64,000 nucleotides of DNA, taken from the NCBI RefSeq assembly GCF_042677205.1, contig NZ_JBHTIU010000039.1, forward strand, positions 261,207-325,206. Direction: 5' to 3'. The DNA comes from Paenibacillus_L residui. Its GTDB lineage: Bacteria; Bacillota; Bacilli; Paenibacillales; NBRC-103111. Position 1 is the stretch's first letter. Each line of letters begins with the position of its first letter. Position numbers and translations under genes: made by a program. The notes beneath the pieces were generated by a model that did not search any database, was not told where the DNA came from, and saw only the letters and a program-made list of their open reading frames with translations. Of the stretch, positions 34,560 through 41,908 are shown in pieces.

Positions 34560-35309
34560 TTGAAACGTTTATTTACGCCGGAGAGGAAGAGGGTCATCTT
34601 CTTCGATATGAATCAAACCTTGCTTGACCCCGACTCGGCCTATAACGAAAGCTTCATCGAAGTGCTGCAGGAATACACAGACCGTTGGTTTTCCGTTGAG
34701 AGAGATGGGATAGCCAGGCAGGCGCTGGCGAAGTTTCACTCCGAATACAAATCGAGAGCCGGCTCCAAAAAACGTACCTCCGCTTCCCGTCTGCAGTTAA
34801 GGCAAAGCTCTCTTGCCGCTGCTTTGAAACCGCTCCCTCTCCCTCAGGAGCCATCCTTTATTCAATCCTTGCTGCAGCGGATCGACGCAAGAGCGCAGCA
34901 ATCGCCCAAGCTGTTTCCGGGAGTTCTCGATACTTTGGAATACTTGGCTCCCCGCTATCGGCTGGCCATCATCAGCAACGGCCGGCGAGAGAAGCAGGAG
35001 CGGCATTTAACCGCTCTCGGGCTGGACAAATTTTTCCCTCCCGAACACTTATTCACTTCCCAGCAGAAAGATAAGCGCAAGCCCCATGCGGCTATCTTCG
35101 TCCATGCCATGCAGGCTATGAAGGTCACTCCCAAACAGGCGCTTATGGTCGGGAATTCATGGCCCAACGATGTAATCGGTGCGCTCCGTGCCGGTATGGA
35201 TGCGATCTGGTTAAATCCCGGGCATAAAGACAAAAGCTCCCTCAGAAAAATAGGGAGCAAAAAAGTAGCCGTTATTCGTAAACTCGAACAATTGACAGTG
35301 CTGCTGTAA
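34560..35309 (+). CDS. HAD-superfamily protein with altered catalytic motif
   Basis: A 249-residue HAD-fold protein starting with TTG after GAGGTGAACG. Motif I reads FFDMNQTLLDP: the nucleophile Asp is kept but the Asp at +2 is Asn. Motif II is in LAIISNGRREKQ, the Lys of motif III in KDKRKPHA and motif IV is LMVGNSWPNDVIGALRAGM, where GDS is GNS. The C1 cap lies between. HAD phosphatases normally need the +2 Asp as general acid, so this may be a weak or non-phosphatase member. It lies alone between polA and phoU. Confidence 0.8.
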   Translation: MKRLFTPERKRVIFFDMNQTLLDPDSAYNESFIEVLQEYTDRWFSVERDGIARQALAKFHSEYKSRAGSKKRTSASRLQLRQSSLAAALKPLPLPQEPSFIQSLLQRIDARAQQSPKLFPGVLDTLEYLAPRYRLAIISNGRREKQERHLTALGLDKFFPPEHLFTSQQKDKRKPHAAIFVHAMQAMKVTPKQALMVGNSWPNDVIGALRAGMDAIWLNPGHKDKSSLRKIGSKKVAVIRKLEQLTVLL

Positions 35310-35319
35310 TCTGACCGGA

Positions 35320-35979
35320 TTACAAATTGAGATCTTTGCGCTTGCCGGTGACCAGATAAATGACTCCTTCTCCGATATTGGTCGCATGATCGGCTACCCG
35401 TTCCAAATAATTGGCGACCAGAAGAAGGTGGATCCATTGCCGGTTCGATGAAGGTTCCTTGCCCAGCATGCCGGTAATTTCCTGGAGCATGGAGCTGTAG
35501 ATATGGTCGACAACATCATCCTGCTCGGCCAGGGCGGCCGCACGCTGGATATCTCTCTCGGTAAAGGCCAGCAAGCTGTCCTTGACCATCCCCATGGCGG
35601 CTTCGGCCATCCTTGGAATGTCGACGAGCGGTTTGACCAGCTTCTCACCGGACAATCGAAGCGTAACCTTGGCGATATCGACCGCATGATCGGCAATCCG
35701 TTCCAAATCGATGGCGATCTTCAGCGTCATGCCAATAATTCTTAAATCCGTAGCCATAGGCTGCTGCAGGGCGATAAGCCGTAAACAGCGCTCTTCAATT
35801 CTCATCATCATATCATCGATCGAATCGTCGCGGCTCACAGTCTCCTTCGCTTTCCGCTCATCCAGATCGGTCAAGGATTGAACAGCCTGTTGGATCTGCT
35901 GCTCGACCTCGTTTCCCATCTTCATCAGATATCGCTGCAATTCAGCCAACGATTGCCGGTAATTCGGGCGAGTATCCAT
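35320..35979 (-). CDS. phoU: Phosphate uptake regulator PhoU
   Basis: A 219-residue all-helical protein built of two PhoU repeats; the metal-binding motif E/D-x-x-x-D-x-A-x-x-I appears as DLERIADHAVDIAK near residue 80 and YLERVADHATNIGEG near 180. It is the last gene of the pst operon, 34 bp after pstB, and modulates phosphate transport and PhoR signalling. Its 3' end faces the HAD gene at 10 bp. Confidence 0.94.
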   Translation of the reverse strand: MDTRPNYRQSLAELQRYLMKMGNEVEQQIQQAVQSLTDLDERKAKETVSRDDSIDDMMMRIEERCLRLIALQQPMATDLRIIGMTLKIAIDLERIADHAVDIAKVTLRLSGEKLVKPLVDIPRMAEAAMGMVKDSLLAFTERDIQRAAALAEQDDVVDHIYSSMLQEITGMLGKEPSSNRQWIHLLLVANYLERVADHATNIGEGVIYLVTGKRKDLNL

Positions 35980-36013
35980 TTCTTCTCCCTCCTAAATTTC
36001 CTCCGCCGGTCCT

Positions 36014-36775
36014 TTAGCCGAATCGGCCAGTGATATAATCTTCCGTACGCTGATCTCCCGGGGCCGTAAACATTTTGTCGGTTTTGTCCGTCTCCACCAA
36101 ATACCCGTTCAGGAAAAATGAAGTATAATCGGAAATCCGGGCGGCCTGCTGCATGTTGTGAGTAACAATGATAATGGTGTACCGTTCTTTCAGATTTTGC
36201 GTCAATTCTTCCACCTTCAAGGTGGAAATCGGATCGAGGGCCGAGGTCGGCTCATCCATCAACAGAACGTCCGGTTCCACTGCCAGCAGACGGGCAATGC
36301 ACAGCCTCTGCTGCTGTCCTCCGGACAAGCCCAGCGCGGATTTGTGCAAACGGTCCTTGACCTCATCCCATAGAGCCGCCTGCTTCAGACTGCGCTCCAC
36401 AATTTCGTTAAGGACAGCCTTCTTCTTCGTTCCGTGAATTCGCGGTCCATAAGCCACATTATCAAATATGCTCATGGGAAAAGGATTCGGCCGCTGGAAA
36501 ACCATCCCCACCCGCTTGCGCAAGGAGACGACATCGGTGTCCGGCGAGTAAATATTACGGCCGTCAACCTTGACTTCCCCGGTTATTTTGACGCCCTCAA
36601 TAAGGTCGTTCATCCGGTTCAGCGTCCGCAGGAAGGTGGATTTCCCGCAGCCGGAAGGCCCGATCAAGGCACAAATCGAATTTTCCGGAATGTTCATTTC
36701 AATATCGTACAAAGCCTGGTTTGTTCCATAATGCAAATTTAATCGTTCCACTTTGATTTTCTCTGTTTGACCCAC
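36014..36775 (-). CDS. pstB: Phosphate ABC transporter ATPase PstB
   Basis: A 253-residue ABC ATPase starting with GTG after CAGGAGGG. Walker A is IGPSGCGKST, the signature LSGGQQQRL, Walker B VLLMDEPTSALDP, and the H-loop IIIVTHNMQQA. The PstB-specific FLRTLNRMNDLIEG and IYSPDTDVVSLRKRVGMVFQRPNPFP are present. It energises high-affinity phosphate uptake through PstA/PstC. It is 3 bp from pstA. Confidence 0.97.
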   Translation of the reverse strand: MGQTEKIKVERLNLHYGTNQALYDIEMNIPENSICALIGPSGCGKSTFLRTLNRMNDLIEGVKITGEVKVDGRNIYSPDTDVVSLRKRVGMVFQRPNPFPMSIFDNVAYGPRIHGTKKKAVLNEIVERSLKQAALWDEVKDRLHKSALGLSGGQQQRLCIARLLAVEPDVLLMDEPTSALDPISTLKVEELTQNLKERYTIIIVTHNMQQAARISDYTSFFLNGYLVETDKTDKMFTAPGDQRTEDYITGRFG

Positions 36776-36778
36776 CGG

Positions 36779-37639
36779 TTATTTCCCTCCTGACAGCCTT
36801 TTTTGCAGTATTCGGCTTGGAATGGCTATGAGCAAATTAAATACCAATACGATAATTACGAGCAGTGCGGCGCTCGCTTTAGCTATTTCTTTAGCATCCG
36901 GAGCGAGCGAGCTGGAACCGGAATACCACAGATGAAGCGCCAAGGTTTCCCCCATCACCAACGGGTTGAAATCGGGAAAGGTTCGCGAAACCGACAGCCC
37001 CGCTGTATAGATCAATAACGCGGTTTCCCCAAGCGCCCGGCCCGATACAAGGGTAATCCCGGTTATAAGCCCGGGCAGGGAAGCCGGGATAAGCACCTTG
37101 CGGATCGCCTGCCAGCGTGTGGAGCCTAACGCCAGCGAGGCTTCCCAGTAGGATTCCGGGACGGAACGAATGGCTTCCTCCGTCACCCGCACCAATACGG
37201 GAAGGTTCAGCAGCGACAGGGTAAGCGCCCCCGCCAGGATGGAAAATTTCAGACCCATCAGGCTGACGAACAACAGCGCCCCGAACAGCCCGAAGACTAT
37301 CGACGGAACAGAGGACAGTGCCTCGACGGATATGCGGACCAGCTCCGTAAATTTATTTTTCTTAGCGTATACGGCCAGGTATATTCCGGCTCCGACCCCA
37401 ATCGGGAGCGAGAACGCCAGAGACAGGAACAGAATGTAGAACGAGTTGAACAACTGGGGACCTACTCCCCCTCCCGCCGTCATTTCCGAAGGCTTGCCGG
37501 TCACGAAGCTCCAGGAAATATGAGGCAGCCCGTCACCCAGAATCCGAATCAGAAACCAGGCCAGAATGGCAACGATCACGATCCCCATCACCCAAAAATA
37601 GACGGTCGCAATACGATCGGTTGTTTTGCTAAGCTTCAA
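36779..37639 (-). CDS. pstA: Phosphate ABC transporter permease PstA
   Basis: A 286-residue membrane protein with six spans and the permease EAA region at ASLALGSTRWQAIRKVLIPAS. It starts with TTG; the TGA stop of pstC overlaps it as TTGA, and AAAGGAG lies inside the end of pstC. It forms the phosphate channel with PstC. Confidence 0.95.
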   Translation of the reverse strand: MKLSKTTDRIATVYFWVMGIVIVAILAWFLIRILGDGLPHISWSFVTGKPSEMTAGGGVGPQLFNSFYILFLSLAFSLPIGVGAGIYLAVYAKKNKFTELVRISVEALSSVPSIVFGLFGALLFVSLMGLKFSILAGALTLSLLNLPVLVRVTEEAIRSVPESYWEASLALGSTRWQAIRKVLIPASLPGLITGITLVSGRALGETALLIYTAGLSVSRTFPDFNPLVMGETLALHLWYSGSSSLAPDAKEIAKASAALLVIIVLVFNLLIAIPSRILQKRLSGGK

Positions 37640-38583
37640 CGCAGTTCACTCCTTTTGGCGACGACTCGGATAATGATGATCAGCAGCATGGAAATGACGA
37701 GCAGGACCAGCGCCATCATATAGAGCGCGTTGTTCCAGGCCGTGCCGTAGAACGTGTTGCCCATATCTTTTACAATCGCGGTCGTCAATACGGTTGTGGA
37801 ATCGAGCAGCGATCCGGGCATTTTAGGCGAGTTACCGATGACCATGAAGACAGCCATAGTTTCTCCGATAGCCCGCCCCATTCCGAGAATAATGGCAGTC
37901 AGTATCCCCGGCCTGGCTGCGGGAAGCAGCACCTTCCAGATGGTTTGCCAGCGGGTGGCTCCCAGCGCCAGGGACGCCTCTTCCAGCCTGCCCGGCAAGC
38001 TGCGGATAGCATCCTCGGAGATGGATAGAATAGTAGGAAGGATCATGACGGCCAGAATAATAGCTGCAGGCAGTATACCGTATCCCGCACCTCCGAACGT
38101 TTTGCCCAGGAAAGGAACGAGCACCGTCAGTCCGATCAGTCCGTATACGACCGATGGAATTCCGACGAACAAGTCGGCTGCCGGCCTCATCAGTTCCCTC
38201 ATCCATTTCGGAGCGATCTTGGCCATGAACACCGCTCCTGACAAGGCAATCGGCACGGACAGGATGACCGACAGCAGAGTCAACAGCAAGGTGCTGAACA
38301 GGAAGGACAGAATACCGAACTTGGGAGTATCCGATAACGGACTCCAGTCCGTAGACAGAAAAAGCTGTGCGAAAGAGACATCTTTAAACACCTGTGTTCC
38401 TTGAAAGCCTACGAACAATATAATTGAAAAAATGATAACGGAGACTAAAGAAGCGCTAACGATAAACAGCCACCTCATCACCGTGTCCTTACTGTTCTGG
38501 TTATGGGTCCAGCGAGCCGTGCCGCCGCTCTCCGGTGCAACGGACTTAACCTCCTCCAACTTGTCCTCTATTTTGTAAGCCAA
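37636..38583 (-). CDS. pstC: Phosphate ABC transporter permease PstC
   Basis: A 315-residue permease with six spans and an EAA loop EASLALGATRWQTIWKVLLPAA. The N-terminus before the first span is about 40 residues long and charged. It begins with TTG after GGGGGATTA. A 439-bp gap with repeats and a stem-loop separates it from pstS, so its expression relative to pstS is probably reduced. Confidence 0.95.
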   Translation of the reverse strand: MAYKIEDKLEEVKSVAPESGGTARWTHNQNSKDTVMRWLFIVSASLVSVIIFSIILFVGFQGTQVFKDVSFAQLFLSTDWSPLSDTPKFGILSFLFSTLLLTLLSVILSVPIALSGAVFMAKIAPKWMRELMRPAADLFVGIPSVVYGLIGLTVLVPFLGKTFGGAGYGILPAAIILAVMILPTILSISEDAIRSLPGRLEEASLALGATRWQTIWKVLLPAARPGILTAIILGMGRAIGETMAVFMVIGNSPKMPGSLLDSTTVLTTAIVKDMGNTFYGTAWNNALYMMALVLLVISMLLIIIIRVVAKRSELR

Positions 38584-38789
38584 ATGATAATCCCCCTTCG
38601 TACATCTCGATCAGATGTCCCGGCAAATCTTTTTTTCAAGTAATTTCATCATAAGGGAACTATGTTAGAGGAGAATCAAGCTTTTGTTAACGCATTGTAA
38701 AAATGAGCCCCAACCCTCTCTTTGTTTCGCCGCTGCCCTTCAATCTTTATGAAATATATAAAAAAAAGCTTCCAACGTATCCCTATAAT

Positions 38790-38913
38790 CCCCCACAAAG
38801 TGACGCGCAGCCTTCGAAGCTTATTCCGGGTACTTTGCGGGGAGCCCTGTAAAATATCCCACAAAATGACGCATGGCCTTCGAAGCGTATTCCGGTACTT
38901 TGCGGGGAGCCCC
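38790..38913. repeat. Tandem pair of palindromic intergenic repeats between pstC and pstS
   Basis: Two copies (38790-38847 and 38857-38913, period 67 bp) of an element with arms CCCCACAAAGT/ACTTTGCGGGG and centre GCCTTCGAAGC-K-TATTCCG. The centre recurs at 45605 and 63285. The rest of the pstC-pstS gap holds the stem-loop at 38963 and no gene. Confidence 0.85.
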
Positions 38914-38962
38914 GAACTTTAAAAAAGGCTGCCATAACAGGAATTGCTCCTTCATCAAAACA

Positions 38963-38998
38963 GCCAAACGATCCTTCACAAGAGAAGAACCGTTTGGC
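38963..38998 (-). terminator. Stem-loop after pstS
   Basis: Inverted repeat GCCAAACG/CGTTTGGC with a partly paired interior, then TGTTTTG on the minus strand, 25 bp after the pstS stop. It is probably a partial terminator that keeps pstS more abundant than pstCAB. Confidence 0.65.
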
Positions 38999-39022
38999 CT
39001 GAAAGTTTCGGAATGATCGCTA

Positions 39023-39934
39023 TTATTTCAACAGGTTGGCCGGCAGAAATCCAAGCTTCTCCACCTTTTCATTCTGGAATTCATCGCTCATGATATAATC
39101 CAGGAAGGCTTTCGTGGCTCCTTCCGGCTGTCCTTTCGTATACATGTGCTCCTCTCCATAAAGCTTATAGGTGCCGTCCTTGATAGTCTCTTTGGAAAAC
39201 GCGACACCGTCGATTTTCAGAGCCTTGACCTGATCGTTCAAGTAAGGTGTATCAACATAGCCGATAGACGCTTCGGTCGAAGCAACCGCTTCTACGACCG
39301 TCTTGCTGGAATCCTGGGTAACTCCCTCTTTGGAAAATTCCTGCCCGTCGAGAATCAGCTTGCGAATGATTTTACGGGAACCGGAGCTGTCCTGACGGTG
39401 AACGAGCACGATTGGCTTGTCCTCCCCGCCAACTTCCTTCCAGTTCGTGATTTTCCCCATGTAAATGTCCGCCGCCTGCTGCTTCGTCAAATTGTCGACC
39501 GTTACGTCCTTATGAACAATAAGTGCGAACGGAGCGATCGCTACGATATGATCTACCAGAATATCTTTATACTGCTCGTCGGCCTCTACGTCCGAATTTC
39601 CGATATGCGACGTTCCGTCCGCCACATTCTTGACTCCGGTTCCGGAACCTCCGCCGGTCACGTTGATGGTTACCTTCTCATGCTTCGCCATAAAATCTTC
39701 CGCCGCTTGCTTAACGAGGGGCAGGAGAGCCGTTGATCCGGAGGAAGTCACCATGCCGCTGATTTCCGGATTTTTATCCGGCTCATTCGCTTGTGCCGTT
39801 GCCGTCGGGGATGGGCTTGGATTCGCTCCCGCGTTACCCGCCGGTTCTTTGCCGCCGCATCCGGCCAATAATCCTACTGCCAGGACGGCAGATAAAGCCA
39901 AGCTTAAACCTTTTTTCGTCACCTTTTTAAACAT
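39023..39934 (-). CDS. pstS: Phosphate-binding lipoprotein PstS
   Basis: A 303-residue lipoprotein with signal peptide and lipobox LLAGC (Cys26), followed by a Pro/Ala linker. The phosphate-site segments SGSTALLPLVKQ, NVTGGGSGTGVKNV, SDVEADEQ and HRQDSSGSRKI are typical of PstS. It captures phosphate at the outer face of the membrane. It is the first gene of the pst operon, and PhoP-box repeats lie upstream. Confidence 0.96.
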   Translation of the reverse strand: MFKKVTKKGLSLALSAVLAVGLLAGCGGKEPAGNAGANPSPSPTATAQANEPDKNPEISGMVTSSGSTALLPLVKQAAEDFMAKHEKVTINVTGGGSGTGVKNVADGTSHIGNSDVEADEQYKDILVDHIVAIAPFALIVHKDVTVDNLTKQQAADIYMGKITNWKEVGGEDKPIVLVHRQDSSGSRKIIRKLILDGQEFSKEGVTQDSSKTVVEAVASTEASIGYVDTPYLNDQVKALKIDGVAFSKETIKDGTYKLYGEEHMYTKGQPEGATKAFLDYIMSDEFQNEKVEKLGFLPANLLK

Positions 39935-39996
39935 TCATGAGTCCTCCCTTTTTAAAAATGCTCTTCGTTCTTAACAATTCCATCGTAACAACGGTT

Positions 39997-40035
39997 TGTT
40001 AATGGAAAACAATCGTTTCGTTAAGCGAATGTAAA
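39997..40035 (-). promoter_or_regulatory. PhoP box upstream of pstS
   Basis: On the minus strand, TTTACA, TTAACG and TTAACA hexamers lie at 40030-40035, 40019-40024 and 39997-40002, that is on a strict 11-bp phase (one intermediate repeat poorly conserved). The known PhoP consensus is TTAACA direct repeats spaced by about 11 bp. PhoP and PhoR are encoded 6 kb away. Confidence 0.75.
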
Positions 40036-40142
40036 ATCTTCTGGCAAGCCCAAATGGGCGGGCGATTGAACCAGTTCATGAATTCGCACATATAATGGCC
40101 TATATTTAAAAAACAAACAGAAATGATTGGGAGGATCGATTC

Positions 40143-41420
40143 ATGAGTGCTTCATTTGAGTCATCGACGACACAAGGTTTTGACGAAAGACAGTTTTTCC
40201 CGTTTTTCAGTCCGTTCTTTTTTCCGCGCCGCTTCTTTCCATTCTTCTTCCTGACCCCGTTCTTCTTCCCGTTTTTCCGTGAGGACGATGAGAGGAATGA
40301 AAGCTTCTACACTCAGCATATGTGTGAGGACGGAGACACCTTAGGAAGGCTGGCGGAAACCTACAACGTTCCGGCACAAATCATTAGCACGATGAACCCT
40401 CATCTTAAAGGTTCACAGACTTTAAGCGCCGGTCAGGTCGTAGGCATCCCCAAACTTCACAGCATGCATACCGAGACATTATATAAGGAACAAACGGCAC
40501 CGTACTCGGCGATGTCCAACGCACCTGCACAGGTGATGCCTTATCAGGCGGCGCCGAATATCGGTCCGCTGCAAACCGGCGGGAAGTCCAAATCCCCGGG
40601 TTATCCCGGACTTCATGGCCTTGCCGAAGAGGGAGGCTTCCATCCTTATTCGATGCCCTATGAAACATATGGTGCGCCTGGATACACCCCTACCATAATG
40701 CCGTATGGTCAAGAGCCGGATGATTTCGGCCATCACAATGTGATGCCGTTCTCCGCTAACATGCAGGCCGCCGGCCAGCCCAATATCATGCCGTTCTCCG
40801 CTAACATGCAGGCCGCCGGCCAACCCAATGTCATGCCGTTCTCCGCTAACATGCAGGCGGCAGGTCAGCCCAATGTCATGCCGTTCTCCGCTAATATGCA
40901 GGCCGCAGGTCAGCCCAATGTCATGCCGTTCTCCGCTAATATGCAGGCCGCAGGTCAGCCCAATGTCATGCCGTTCTCCGCTAATATGCAGGCCGCAGGT
41001 CAGCCCAATGTCATGCCGTTCTCCGCTAACATGCAGGCTACTGGTCAGCCCAATGTGATGCCGTTCTCCGCTAACATGCAGGCTGCCGGCCAATCCAATG
41101 TGAAGCCTTACTCGGCTAACATGCAGGCCGCAGGACTGCCCCATTTCATGCCGTACGAGGCTAACGTGCAGGCCGCAGGACTGCCCCATTTCATGCCGTA
41201 CGAGGCTAACATGCAGGCCGCAGGATTGCCCAATTTCATGCCGTACGAGGCTAACATGCAGGCCGCAGGACTGCCAAACGTTATGCCCTACGGACTTGGC
41301 GCCCATGCGGAATCCAAATCCGGTAAAACGGCCTTTGGATTGGGCGAGGAAGAAATTTCATCGTTCCAGCCTTTCGGCACCCCTACAATTTACGAATCCG
41401 ACAAAAAACGTTCGGAATAA
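40143..41420 (+). CDS. LysM-domain protein with 15-residue tandem repeats, function unknown
   Basis: A 425-residue protein with a GGGAGG ribosome site. Domains in order: a Phe/Pro-rich segment at residues 17-45 (17 Phe in 28 residues), a LysM domain at about 56-103 (HMCEDGDTLGRLAETYNVPA then LSAGQVVGIPK), a low-complexity linker, twelve 15-residue repeats at 199-378 plus a partial thirteenth, and an acidic end. The repeat is NVMPFSANMQAAGQP, drifting to HFMPYEANMQAAGLP in units 10-12. No cleavable signal peptide is evident. The mix of LysM and repetitive tail recalls spore coat/cortex proteins such as SafA, but that is an inference. A strong terminator follows, and pstS is divergent. Confidence 0.85.
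   Translation: MSASFESSTTQGFDERQFFPFFSPFFFPRRFFPFFFLTPFFFPFFREDDERNESFYTQHMCEDGDTLGRLAETYNVPAQIISTMNPHLKGSQTLSAGQVVGIPKLHSMHTETLYKEQTAPYSAMSNAPAQVMPYQAAPNIGPLQTGGKSKSPGYPGLHGLAEEGGFHPYSMPYETYGAPGYTPTIMPYGQEPDDFGHHNVMPFSANMQAAGQPNIMPFSANMQAAGQPNVMPFSANMQAAGQPNVMPFSANMQAAGQPNVMPFSANMQAAGQPNVMPFSANMQAAGQPNVMPFSANMQATGQPNVMPFSANMQAAGQSNVKPYSANMQAAGLPHFMPYEANVQAAGLPHFMPYEANMQAAGLPNFMPYEANMQAAGLPNVMPYGLGAHAESKSGKTAFGLGEEEISSFQPFGTPTIYESDKKRSE
40737..41276 (+). repeat. Twelve tandem 45-bp repeats inside the LysM gene
   Basis: Twelve in-frame units of exactly 45 bp. Units 3-6 are almost identical in DNA, while units 9-12 diverge at both DNA and protein level, which suggests recent unit expansion in the centre. 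Copy number is likely to vary between strains. Confidence 0.95.
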
Positions 41421-41476
41421 GCGTTTATAAATCGAGTGTCAATAAACGGCCTGCAATCTTCGCATGCACTGACAAA

Positions 41477-41513
41477 AGCAAAGAAGCCAAAGGTTTCCCC
41501 CGGCTTCTTTGCT
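41477..41513 (+). terminator. Terminator after the LysM gene
   Basis: A perfect 12-bp stem AGCAAAGAAGCC/GGCTTCTTTGCT with a 13-nt loop, followed by TTTCCTT. The rest of the 41421-41785 gap contains the FNR-type site and no other gene. Confidence 0.88.
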
Positions 41514-41708
41514 TTTCCTTGTTCCCGTACATCTGGTGGAACCGACCGACTATTTCTGTTGCGCCTATGGACAAGTACCCGTCTCCAGTGAAGACATTCC
41601 CCGGCATCAATGACACTTGCCAATCTGCTTCCGAATACCTGTGTCACCAAGCTGCCATGCAATATTCATCAGTTTGTAAACAAGTTGACATGAACTCCTC
41701 ACAATATA

Positions 41709-41724
41709 TGTGAAAAAGATCACA
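41709..41724. promoter_or_regulatory. FNR/CRP-type site upstream of the cyd operon
   Basis: TGTGAAAAAGATCACA is a perfect TGTGA-N6-TCACA palindrome, which is the binding motif of Bacillus Fnr. An AT-rich -10-like region (TTAATATATAGAT) follows at 41734-41746. Low-oxygen induction of cytochrome bd is a sensible outcome. Confidence 0.7.
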
Positions 41725-41785
41725 CTTTTCAGCTTAATATATAGATAAGAGGATTAATTCTGGCTAATGGAAAGGAAGAAGCCGA

Positions 41786-41881
41786 ATGAACCATTATAAA
41801 AAACAGGAAAAAAAGCTGATCGTACTGTGCATCATCACCGCTTCCGTTATGCTGCTGGCCTTATTGAGAAGATTATTCTGA
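41786..41881 (+). CDS. 31-residue single-span membrane protein at the head of the cyd operon
   Basis: MNHYKKQEKKLIVLCIITAS followed by VMLLALLRRLF. A positively charged N-terminus, one membrane span at residues 11-27 and an Arg-Arg end. AAGGAAG lies at proper distance, and cydA begins 27 bp downstream, so it is in the cyd transcript. It does not resemble CydX or CydS, which occur downstream of cydB. I do not recognise the family. Ribosome site, operon position and membrane character support it as real. Confidence 0.6.
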   Translation: MNHYKKQEKKLIVLCIITASVMLLALLRRLF

Positions 41882-41908
41882 CCCTGACGGGAGAAAGGAG
41901 TTCACGCC

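Noticed and set aside
40737..41276. CRISPR-like regular repeat
   Set aside because: The 45-bp units are contiguous and in frame, with no unique spacers and no cas genes.
40479..41306. Long minus-strand open frame opposite the LysM repeats
   Set aside because: It is a mirror of the 45-bp repeats; the plus-strand frame has a ribosome site, LysM domain and terminator.
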